Positions 1 to 5,967 of a DNA stretch of 11,100 bases are shown here, piece after piece; within the stretch, counting starts at the first letter, position 1, and each line of letters begins with the position of its first letter. The notes under the pieces were generated by a model, which did not search any database, had not been told where the DNA came from, and saw only the letters and a program-made list of their open reading frames with translations. The position numbers and the translations under genes were made by a program. This DNA is from Bacillota bacterium (GTDB lineage Bacteria > Bacillota > Clostridia > Peptostreptococcales > Anaerovoracaceae). The DNA lies in assembly GCA_017523605.1 (NCBI GenBank), contig JAFWVZ010000018.1:1-11100 (forward strand), read 5' to 3'.

Positions 1-607
1 CGTTCATGTTGATGTGCGAATTAAATTTTGCCTTATATGTGCAGTGAAGTATGCTCTTTTCCGAATTGGTAAGCGGATACTCGCCGTCCGGAGAAAAAGA
101 AAGCTCAGGAATGCGGCCGTTTGCAAGGTAGTGCTTTATGCAGCCCATACCGGTCCCCTCGTTGCAGCCGAGGATAATGCGTACCTTGCGCTTAAATCCC
201 AGGCCCGAGGCCTTAACTGCTGCAAGAGCAAAGATGCTTGCGATCGCGGGGCCTTTGTCGTCAAGAGTGCCGCGGCCGTAGATCTTTCCGTCTACTATCT
301 CCGCGCCGTAAGGATCGTGATGCCAGCCGGTGCCTTCCGGAACTACGTCCAGATGGGCAAGTATACCCAACATTTCATCGCCTTCTCCGGCGTCCACGGT
401 GCCGCAGTAGCCGCACATGTCCTTAGCGTCCAGTCCAAGATCGGAAGCAATTCCGAGAGTCTTTTCCAGACATGCCTTTACTTCCGGTCCGAACGGAGCG
501 CCTTCCTGCGCCTCGGCTTCCGGAGTCCTGAAACGTACTATGGATCTGAGCGATTCAACGATCTGATCCTTTCTTTCGTCTATCCAATTATCCGTATAAA
601 TGCTCAA
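1..607 (-). CDS. M20 family dipeptidase, PepV/Sapep type (3' end outside window)
   Basis: Probable cytosolic metallo-dipeptidase that hydrolyses small peptides with two bound metal ions. About 202 N-terminal residues are visible; the family is about 450-470 aa, so the rest lies beyond the left edge. Family landmarks occur in order: HLDVVPEGTGW (about 85-95, metal ligand H85 and D87), GRGTLDDKGP (111-120, bridging D116), NEGTG (149-153) and FSPDGEYP (171-178, D174). These align closely with PepV H87, D89, D119, E153/E154 and D177. The family normally has NEETG; here the second Glu, a metal ligand, is Gly (codon at 155-157). The chosen start is TTG at 605-607, because AGGAGG lies 5 nt upstream and no ATG fits before the conserved region. 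It follows maf by 34 bp and is probably co-transcribed with it. Family assignment is firm; activity is uncertain because of the Gly. Confidence 0.9.
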   Translation of the reverse strand, partial: MSIYTDNWIDERKDQIVESLRSIVRFRTPEAEAQEGAPFGPEVKACLEKTLGIASDLGLDAKDMCGYCGTVDAGEGDEMLGILAHLDVVPEGTGWHHDPYGAEIVDGKIYGRGTLDDKGPAIASIFALAAVKASGLGFKRKVRIILGCNEGTGMGCIKHYLANGRIPELSFSPDGEYPLTNSEKSILHCTYKAKFNSHINMN

Positions 608-612
608 TTCTG

Positions 613-618
613 CCTCCT
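613..618 (-). promoter_or_regulatory. Shine-Dalgarno supporting the TTG start of the M20 peptidase
   Basis: AGGAGG reads on the minus strand with a 5 nt spacer to the TTG at 605-607. It decides the start of a gene that has no ATG in a plausible place. Confidence 0.75.
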
Positions 619-641
619 GAATATATTAGTCAAAATAAAAA

Positions 642-1346
642 TTATGTTAAGTTTTTAAAGTTACAACCTATAAGCTCTGCGATCTCCTGCTTTATCCTGT
701 TTACCGGGAACCCTATGATATTCTCAACGTCTCCTTCGTAGCGGTCCACCAGAGCAATGCCGCCGAGCTGTATGCCGTAGGCTCCTGCTTTATCGTAAGG
801 CTCATTTGTATCGCAGTATGCCTGTATGCGCGCTTCCTGTGCTTCGTCCAATGGTTTGAAGTATACCAGGCTTTCTTCCGTAAAGGTCCTTACCTGTGTC
901 CCTCCGGCAGCAGCGCTGCAGCATTCCGCGCAGCATCCTTTATCGCAGCCCGGGCTTGCGTTCTTGCCGCAGTTATAAATAAGCGTTACTCCTGTAATTA
1001 CCCGTTGAGGTTCCACGGACTGTGCCCTCAGCATGCGGACGGCGTCATCCCTGTCTTCAGGCTTCCCGAGGATCTCATTCTCCAGGCAGACTACCGTATC
1101 CGCGCCGATCGTCAGAGAGTCTTCCGGCCTGCCCAGCTTTTCGAACACATCAAAAGCTTTTGCTCTTGAAAGCGCACGTACAGTAAGACCAGCGAGCTCT
1201 GCTTCGGTGCCGTATCCGCCCTTTTCTACCAGACGTTCCTCTATGGCATGTTCATCTACAGCAGAAGATGCGCATTCAAAAGTGTCCGTTATCTTTTTTA
1301 TAAGTTCCCGCCTTCTGGGGGATGTGCTTGCCAGAATTATCCTCAT
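642..1346 (-). CDS. maf: Maf family nucleoside triphosphate pyrophosphatase with a cysteine-rich insertion
   Basis: Cytosolic house-cleaning enzyme of the Maf/Ham1-like fold, expected to hydrolyse non-canonical or excess (d)NTPs to the monophosphate and pyrophosphate. The signature ILASTSPRRRELI (residues 3-16), IGADTVV (80-86, with the conserved Asp), ILGKPED (92-98), VITGV (116-120) and DKAGAYGIQ (185-193) are all present. The protein is 234 aa against a usual 190-210. The extra length is mainly residues 125-150, where six cysteines fall within 18 residues (CX7C, then CC, then CC). The reading frame stays open upstream to 1436, but I start at the ATG at 1344-1346 because the Maf signature begins there. 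No Shine-Dalgarno precedes it; an extended -10 box lies 7 nt upstream. It heads a likely two-gene unit with the M20 peptidase. The family call is secure; the exact nucleotide preference is not predictable. Confidence 0.92.
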   Translation of the reverse strand: MRIILASTSPRRRELIKKITDTFECASSAVDEHAIEERLVEKGGYGTEAELAGLTVRALSRAKAFDVFEKLGRPEDSLTIGADTVVCLENEILGKPEDRDDAVRMLRAQSVEPQRVITGVTLIYNCGKNASPGCDKGCCAECCSAAAGGTQVRTFTEESLVYFKPLDEAQEARIQAYCDTNEPYDKAGAYGIQLGGIALVDRYEGDVENIIGFPVNRIKQEIAELIGCNFKNLT

Positions 1347-1353
1347 GCGATAG

Positions 1354-1362
1354 ATTATATCA
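1354..1362 (-). promoter_or_regulatory. Extended -10 promoter element for maf
   Basis: The minus strand reads TGATATAAT, an extended -10 box (TGn plus a perfect TATAAT). Its last base is 7 nt before the A of the maf ATG, so transcription could begin at or within a base or two of the start codon, giving a leaderless mRNA. No convincing -35 is visible at 17 bp, which extended -10 promoters tolerate. Confidence 0.5.
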
Positions 1363-1403
1363 CAATAAGTATAATTATTATGTTTATAGACCCAAAAAAG
1401 TAG

Positions 1404-1409
1404 TAAAAT
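1404..1409 (+). promoter_or_regulatory. -10-like box directly upstream of galM
   Basis: TAAAAT lies exactly 6 nt before the galM ATG at 1416, the spacing expected if transcription starts on the A of the start codon. There is no Shine-Dalgarno. The -35 region is weak (TTTATA at 1383-1388 with a short 15 bp spacer). A competing plus-strand -10, a perfect TATAAT at 1370-1375, would instead give a leader of roughly 30-35 nt, also without a Shine-Dalgarno. Confidence 0.4.
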
Positions 1410-1415
1410 CAAAGC

Positions 1416-2258
1416 ATGAGCATACTTACACTGCAAAACGACGAACTGCGCCTGAAAGTCGATACCAAAGGCGCTTGCATCAAGACTCTCAACTTACGTG
1501 GTACGGAGGTCGGCAGAGACGGTATTACGGTCGGACGCTACGCCAACAGGATAGCCGGAGCGAAACTGCCATTATTCTTCGGGGAATTCGAACTGGACGC
1601 CAACGAGAACGGAAACACGCTCCACGGCGGTACCGAAGGTTTCGATAAGAAAGAATGGACGGTTACAGACCACCGCCCGGAACATATCTGCATGGAACTT
1701 GTATCAGAGGACGGAGATCAGGGATTTCCGGGAACGCTTAAAGTTAAAGCCGAATACAGTATCGACGGCGGCGAGCTTAAGATCACCTACAAGGCCGAGT
1801 CCGACGCTCCCACAGTCGTAAATCTAACCAATCACTTGTATTTCAACCTGAACGGCGACGGTCCCTCCGGGGATCATATGCTTAAGATCAACGCGGATAA
1901 AGTTCTGGAGGTGGACGGACAGCTGATACCTACCGGAAAGCTGCTGGATGTACGCGGCACAAGGTTCGATCACAAAAGGCAGAAGCGCTTTTGTCCTGAC
2001 TTCGACTGCTGCTACGTCCTTAAAGGCAGAGGCCTTCGGACCGTCGCCGCACTTAAAGGATGCGTAAGCGGAATAAGCGTGGAAGTCGAAACGGACCAGC
2101 CGGGACTGCAGCTGTATAACACTGATACTCATATCTGCCTTGAGACCCAGCATTTCCCTGACAGCCCCCACCATCCGGAATTTCCGGACACGACACTGCT
2201 GCGCGGGCAGATATTCGAGACATCTACCATATACTCTTTCAAGCAGGAGGAGAAATGA
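1416..2258 (+). CDS. galM: Aldose 1-epimerase (galactose mutarotase), short form
   Basis: Interconverts beta- and alpha-galactose in the cytosol, supplying the alpha anomer to galactokinase. Visible motifs are GRYANRIAG (40-48), NTLHGG (67-72), GFPGTLKV (103-110), NLTNHLYFNLNG (136-147, catalytic acid H140), FDCCYVL (196-202, substrate-binding D197) and ICLETQHFPDSP (240-251, catalytic base E243), in the order of the GalM superfamily. At 280 aa it is shorter than the usual 330-350 aa. The shortening is mostly before GRYANRI, where the usual strand pair is compressed. The catalytic residues are intact, so it is probably active. The start lacks a Shine-Dalgarno. The stop overlaps the galK start by ATGA, which indicates one operon and translational coupling. 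Confidence 0.92.
   Translation: MSILTLQNDELRLKVDTKGACIKTLNLRGTEVGRDGITVGRYANRIAGAKLPLFFGEFELDANENGNTLHGGTEGFDKKEWTVTDHRPEHICMELVSEDGDQGFPGTLKVKAEYSIDGGELKITYKAESDAPTVVNLTNHLYFNLNGDGPSGDHMLKINADKVLEVDGQLIPTGKLLDVRGTRFDHKRQKRFCPDFDCCYVLKGRGLRTVAALKGCVSGISVEVETDQPGLQLYNTDTHICLETQHFPDSPHHPEFPDTTLLRGQIFETSTIYSFKQEEK
2245..2252 (+). promoter_or_regulatory. Strong Shine-Dalgarno of galK inside galM
   Basis: AGGAGGAG lies 2 nt before the ATG at 2255 (5 nt if counted from the AGGAG core), within the last codons of galM. It fixes the galK start at the ATGA overlap. Confidence 0.8.
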
Positions 2259-3361
2259 CTAAGACATATAAAGCACCGGGACGCACAGAGCTCGGCGGAA
2301 ACCACACTGATCATCAGCATGGCAAAGTGCTGGCAGCCGGAATAGATCTGTACATTACCGCAGAAGCAAAGCCTAACGGAACAAACATAGCAAGGATCAG
2401 TTCCGAAGGATATCCGGACATAGAGGTAGACCTCAACTGCCTGGACCCATCTGAGGCGGAGTACGGAACATCACTGGCTCTTGTCCGCGGAGTTGCAGCA
2501 GGAATAAAGAATGCCGGCTTTAAGGCAGGCGGATTCGATGCAAAGCTCAAGTCGGACGTGCTTTCAGGCTCAGGCCTATCTTCTTCTGCCGCATACGAAG
2601 TGCTTATAGGACGCATTTTCAACGATTTCTACAACAATTGCAAGCTGACGGACGTTCAGATAGCCCAGATCGGCCAGTACGCGGAGAACGTCTATTTTGG
2701 CAAGCCCTGCGGCCTAATGGACCAGATGGCATGCTCTGTCGGCAATATAATAGCTATAGACTTTAAAGACCCTTCAGAGCCCGTAATAGAGCGCATAGAT
2801 TGCCGTTTCGAGGACTACGGATACGCGCTGTGCATCATAGACACCCACACAGAACACGCGGATCTTACAGCGGATTACGCAGCCATTCCCGCGGACATGA
2901 AGAAGATCGCCGCGCACTTCGGCAAAGAAGTCCTAAGGGACGTGGATCCGTCGGAATTCGATGATAACAAGACCAAGCTTAAGGTCCTGTACGGAGATCT
3001 TGCAGTTAAGAGAGCGGAACATTTCTTTGCTGAAAACGAGCGCGCAGGACTTCTTGCAGAGGCACTTAAAGCCGGAGATTTCAACGAATATCTAAAGCTT
3101 GTCAACGATTCTGCCAGGTCCTCCGAGGAGCTGCTTCAGAACACAGTCCCGCAGTCAGACCCGACCGCAACACATTACAGGGACTGCATAGATCTGGCCA
3201 GAAAGATCCTAAACGGCCGAGGCGCTGCGCGTGTTCACGGCGGAGGATTCGCCGGAACGATCCAGGCCTACGTACCGCTGGAGGAAAAAGAGCATTTCCG
3301 CAAAGAGATGGAAAAGGTCCTGGGATCAGGCTCCTGCCATTATCTGTCCGTAAGCAAATAA
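2255..3361 (+). CDS. galK: Galactokinase, GHMP kinase superfamily, variant signature
   Basis: Phosphorylates alpha-D-galactose to galactose-1-phosphate with ATP, the first committed Leloir step. The three GHMP motifs are present: APGRTELGGNHTDHQHG (7-23), SGSGLSSSAAYEV (104-116, the nucleotide-binding P-loop) and RVHGGGFAGTIQAYVP (326-341). CGLMDQM (152-158) carries the catalytic Asp at 156, and R10 matches the catalytic-site Arg. The first motif departs from the textbook galactokinase signature GRVNLIGEHTDY: the Glu that contacts galactose is Asn16 and the final Tyr is His20. I recall this TELGGNHTDHQ form as common in Firmicutes galactokinases. The protein is 368 aa and begins only six residues before motif 1, shorter at the N-terminus than usual. 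Direct linkage to galM supports galactose as substrate. Confidence 0.88.
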   Translation: MTKTYKAPGRTELGGNHTDHQHGKVLAAGIDLYITAEAKPNGTNIARISSEGYPDIEVDLNCLDPSEAEYGTSLALVRGVAAGIKNAGFKAGGFDAKLKSDVLSGSGLSSSAAYEVLIGRIFNDFYNNCKLTDVQIAQIGQYAENVYFGKPCGLMDQMACSVGNIIAIDFKDPSEPVIERIDCRFEDYGYALCIIDTHTEHADLTADYAAIPADMKKIAAHFGKEVLRDVDPSEFDDNKTKLKVLYGDLAVKRAEHFFAENERAGLLAEALKAGDFNEYLKLVNDSARSSEELLQNTVPQSDPTATHYRDCIDLARKILNGRGAARVHGGGFAGTIQAYVPLEEKEHFRKEMEKVLGSGSCHYLSVSK

Positions 3362-3423
3362 AAAACTGATCAGGACATTCTGTCCGTCTGTATCTTTACA
3401 TCTTAAAACTACAATAGTAATAT

Positions 3424-3452
3424 AAAAGCGGGACCATTACGGCCCCGCTTTT
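3424..3452. terminator. Bidirectional Rho-independent terminator between galK and the permease gene
   Basis: AAAAGCGGG (3424-3432) pairs with CCCGCTTTT (3444-3452), with one internal mismatch and a further CC/GG pair around an ATTAC loop. T-rich tails follow on both strands. It sits in the 105 bp gap between convergent genes, so it can end transcripts from either side. Confidence 0.85.
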
Positions 3453-3466
3453 CATTTTAGCTGATG

Positions 3467-4804
3467 CTAGAATATGATCGAGCAGATAAGCGTGGCTACA
3501 AGCGTTATTACAAGCGGGATTATCGTATCCAGCCAGAATACATGCTTATATGCGATCTTGTGGTTGAGTCCGAAGAACGAAAGCATCAGGAAGCAGCCGG
3601 TAGCGTGCGGCAGAGAGTCGAACGTTACGGATGCGTTTGCGATAAGTCTGTGCAGTATAGCAAGGTTTGCGCCGGATCCTAAGAAGTATTCACCGAGGTA
3701 CTGCATAACAAGCTTTGCACCGGAGGAAGCGGAACCGCATACACCTGCAAGAACTGCGGTGGCGATGACTGCCTTCCAGTAGACCGGGATCTGGATGCCC
3801 ATTACCCATGCAACGACCTTTGCGAATGCCGGAGTGTTGGAAACAACTGTTCCGAAACCAACTACAGCACCGAGGACCAGAGCGGAACCTGCAGCACCTA
3901 CAGCGCTCTTTGTAAGCATTCCTTTAAAGAGTCCGCCAAGCTTGCCCTGGAAGAACTTGAAGTTGAGAGCCATGCAGACAAGGCTTCCTGCGATCATGGA
4001 GATTACTGCAAGCTCGGTAGCGTTTCCGCCGAACCACTTAAGAATGGATCCGACAATGATCAGAGCTACAACAACGATCAGCGGCAGGAATCCACCAACA
4101 GTGTTGGGGACTTCATCTCTTCCGCGCAGAGCCGGAATGCTGGCATCGGGGACCCAGCCGGGATCCTTGCCTTCTTCAACTTCCTTCATCATCTTTGCGT
4201 ATACCTTCTCGCAGTAGATGATGGAAGCGACCATTCCTACTACCAGCATTATGATACCAAGGACCGGAGCTGCGGTAAGAGTGGTACCAAGGGAGGTAGG
4301 AATAACGTTAGACAGCTGAGTGGAAGCCGGGCATGCAAGTACGAATGCGCCTGCGCCTGCAGCTACCGGAAGGATTATGGCTTTTCTCGGAACGTTCAGC
4401 TCTGCGAACATGCTGAATGCGATGGGTCCGATAGCGAACATGATAACGAAGAAGGAAACTCCGCCGAAGCAAAGTACGAAGCACAGAAGAGTAAGAACTG
4501 TCATTATGTGCTTCTTTCCGAACCAGTCGATCAGTTTGTATGCGACTGTTGTGCATGCACCTGTCTCCTGCATCATGTTAGCGAAAATGGTGGAGAAGAG
4601 GAACAGCAGATAATATGCTGTAAATACACCTGCAAGACCGCCTATCCAAGCGGTGGAAAGACCTGTCCAGAGGTTGATGCCGTTGAGCAGAAGAACTACA
4701 GCTGCGGCAAGGATTGTCGTAGGAACAGCGTGGAAACCCTTATAGCTGACTACGATCAGTATCACTATACCGGCTAAAAGACCGATGATACCTAAAGCGT
4801 CCAT
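3467..4804 (-). CDS. GntP family organic-acid permease
   Basis: Polytopic inner-membrane transporter of the GntP family (gluconate:H+ symporter family, TC 2.A.8), 445 aa as is typical. About 12 or more hydrophobic stretches span the protein, starting at residue 4. The family hallmark near the C-terminus is clear: HRLIANASVTFDSLPHATG (385-403), followed by a GLNHKIAYKHVF segment. The N-terminal KGFHAVPTT and LLLNGINLW segments also fit. Family members carry gluconate, other sugar acids and small hydroxy or keto acids such as D-beta-hydroxybutyrate, and substrate cannot be read from sequence. Pairing with an acetoacetate-decarboxylase-like enzyme favours a small keto or hydroxy acid (inference). 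The start ATG has AAGGAG at 4811-4816, separated by a run of T in the mRNA sense. It is last in its unit, before the shared terminator. Confidence 0.88.
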   Translation of the reverse strand: MDALGIIGLLAGIVILIVVSYKGFHAVPTTILAAAVVLLLNGINLWTGLSTAWIGGLAGVFTAYYLLFLFSTIFANMMQETGACTTVAYKLIDWFGKKHIMTVLTLLCFVLCFGGVSFFVIMFAIGPIAFSMFAELNVPRKAIILPVAAGAGAFVLACPASTQLSNVIPTSLGTTLTAAPVLGIIMLVVGMVASIIYCEKVYAKMMKEVEEGKDPGWVPDASIPALRGRDEVPNTVGGFLPLIVVVALIIVGSILKWFGGNATELAVISMIAGSLVCMALNFKFFQGKLGGLFKGMLTKSAVGAAGSALVLGAVVGFGTVVSNTPAFAKVVAWVMGIQIPVYWKAVIATAVLAGVCGSASSGAKLVMQYLGEYFLGSGANLAILHRLIANASVTFDSLPHATGCFLMLSFFGLNHKIAYKHVFWLDTIIPLVITLVATLICSIIF

Positions 4805-4836
4805 AAAAAACTCCTTATTGTTTCGATAGAATTATG

Positions 4837-4848
4837 ATCTTTAAAGAT
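4837..4848. repeat. Perfect 12 bp palindrome upstream of the permease gene
   Basis: ATCTTTAAAGAT is a perfect palindrome 33 bp before the permease start. It could be an operator for a dimeric regulator. It is short and AT-rich, so chance is possible. Confidence 0.3.
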
Positions 4849-4871
4849 AATAGCTTAAGAGACTGATCATC

Positions 4872-4901
4872 CGGCCCGCCCGGAGTCCTCCGGGCAGGCC
4901 G
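4872..4901. repeat. GC-rich hairpin without U-tract between decarboxylase-like gene and permease
   Basis: Two 14 nt arms (4872-4885 and 4888-4901) are complementary along their whole length on the minus-strand RNA, counting one G-U pair, with a 2 nt centre that in practice opens to a 4 nt loop. No T-run follows on either strand, so it is not a standard intrinsic terminator. In the 114 bp gap inside the probable two-gene unit it could protect the upstream mRNA 3' end or lower downstream expression. Confidence 0.6.
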
Positions 4902-4918
4902 TAAGATATAGAATGTGA

Positions 4919-5797
4919 TTATCTAAGTCTGTAGCAAGTGGTGTACTCGCAGGGCTCGTCGTAGGTCAGGACCTTGGCGGCGATGACTCTCTTGCACTTG
5001 AGGCTTGCAAGACCGTGTCCTACGTTCCAGTAGGTCGGCCAGTCGCCCCATTCGGGCTCGTAGAACTCTACGCTGCCGTCGCAATAGGTAACTTCGGGCA
5101 CTCTGAGAGGATACGGATAATCTGCCGGTTTCTTCCACTTCGGAAGGATGGTCGGATAAGCGATGGCCGGAGTGGTGAAGTTCTTAGCAGGATCTTCGTC
5201 ATATTCCTTAACTGCAGGGATGTACTTATAGTGCATCTTACCGGCGGATCTTGCTTCGCTCTTCTTAAGGGTCTCAGCATCAGGAGCGGGCTTTGTGGTA
5301 TCTACTACCATCTTCATGAAGCGGAAGTCCCAGCTGGATGCATAAGCTATCTTCTTTCCGTCCACGTTGCGGACTCTGGGGATGTCGCAATAGAGCTTGG
5401 AATAACCCATGGTCTCACGGCCGCCTACGATAGGATCGCAGTGGTTCTCGAACATCGCAAGTACCAGATCTCCGTCCAGGTCGTCTCTCTCACCCTTGAA
5501 GTGAACAGGAACGTTGATGTTGATCAGGTTGTAGGTAGCGCCGTTGAGCCATCCGAGGTTTGTGAACTCGCAGAGAGTTACGCTTACGTAAGGATCGTTA
5601 AGGGTGTAGCACTCGGGGATCATTGCCTCAAGAGTTTCCCTGTCTGTCTCGTAGGTGACCTGTACAACGTTTACTTCACCGGGCTGGAAGTGGTCGTTCA
5701 TACCGCGTCCGCCTTCCCACGGCTCGACCTGCATGGAGGACGGTCCGAAGAATACCGGCATGAGATATACTTTGTCTTTTTCAAATTTAAGTGACAT
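4919..5797 (-). CDS. Acetoacetate decarboxylase superfamily protein, divergent active site
   Basis: Soluble protein of the acetoacetate decarboxylase (ADC) fold, 292 aa against 244 aa for clostridial ADC. The family core is recognisable: VTYETDRETLEAMIP (47-61), YNLININVPVHFKGE (89-103) and the active-site segment GGRETMGYSKL (125-135), which matches the clostridial GRELSAYPKK. K134 is the Schiff-base lysine. By alignment to the C. acetobutylicum enzyme as I remember it, the neighbouring Lys116 is Leu135, Glu76 is Leu91, Glu61 is Thr74 and Arg29 is a Val. It is therefore probably not a true acetoacetate decarboxylase. Lysine-dependent decarboxylation, aldol or dehydration chemistry on a keto acid is plausible. 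The start has AAAGGAGG at 5805-5812. A GntP permease follows and may deliver the substrate. Fold confident, reaction unknown. Confidence 0.8.
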   Translation of the reverse strand: MSLKFEKDKVYLMPVFFGPSSMQVEPWEGGRGMNDHFQPGEVNVVQVTYETDRETLEAMIPECYTLNDPYVSVTLCEFTNLGWLNGATYNLININVPVHFKGERDDLDGDLVLAMFENHCDPIVGGRETMGYSKLYCDIPRVRNVDGKKIAYASSWDFRFMKMVVDTTKPAPDAETLKKSEARSAGKMHYKYIPAVKEYDEDPAKNFTTPAIAYPTILPKWKKPADYPYPLRVPEVTYCDGSVEFYEPEWGDWPTYWNVGHGLASLKCKRVIAAKVLTYDEPCEYTTCYRLR

Positions 5798-5877
5798 TTT
5801 CTTTCCTCCTTTATCTGAAAAAGCATTATTGTTTCCTGATATAACTTTAACACTGAGTCAACAAGCGCAGGTAATGC

Positions 5878-5918
5878 AAAAAAACAACGCCACACTTGCG
5901 GTTTTTGCAAGTATGGCG
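5878..5918 (-). terminator. Rho-independent terminator after the LysR gene
   Basis: On the minus strand a 12 bp stem (5907-5918 pairing with 5888-5899, one G-U pair) with a 7 nt loop is followed by TTGTTTTTTT. It lies 50 bp after the LysR stop and should end the galactoside operon transcript, so the ADC-like gene would need its own promoter. The same stem contains TTGC-N7-GCAA, which fits the T-N11-A pattern of LysR-type operators, so a second role is possible. Confidence 0.8.
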
Positions 5919-5931
5919 ACAAATGCAATAT

Positions 5932-5945
5932 TTTAAAATTTTAAA
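5932..5945. repeat. 14 bp AT-only palindrome after the LysR gene
   Basis: TTTAAAATTTTAAA is perfectly palindromic, 23 bp past the LysR stop and next to the terminator. It could be a binding site or low-complexity AT sequence. Confidence 0.25.
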
Positions 5946-5967
5946 TAATAAAAGGCAGGAAAACCGT

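Noticed and set aside
14..658. Plus-strand open frame of 214 codons over the M20 peptidase
   Set aside because: The minus strand encodes an unmistakable M20 peptidase with a good ribosome binding site; the plus frame is a shadow.
1347..1436. Upstream extension of maf by 30 codons
   Set aside because: The extension would place residues before the conserved Maf N-terminal strand, overlap the galM start and cover the shared promoter region.
5015..5794. 259-codon open frame on the plus strand opposite the ADC-like gene
   Set aside because: It is antisense to a gene with clear family motifs, shows no recognisable domain, and is a by-product of codon bias in the real gene.
5825..5861. Candidate promoter for the ADC-like gene using TTGACT (minus strand, 5856-5861)
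   Set aside because: No acceptable -10 lies 16-18 bp downstream; TTATAT is too close and AATAAT too far. A promoter is expected here but cannot be placed.
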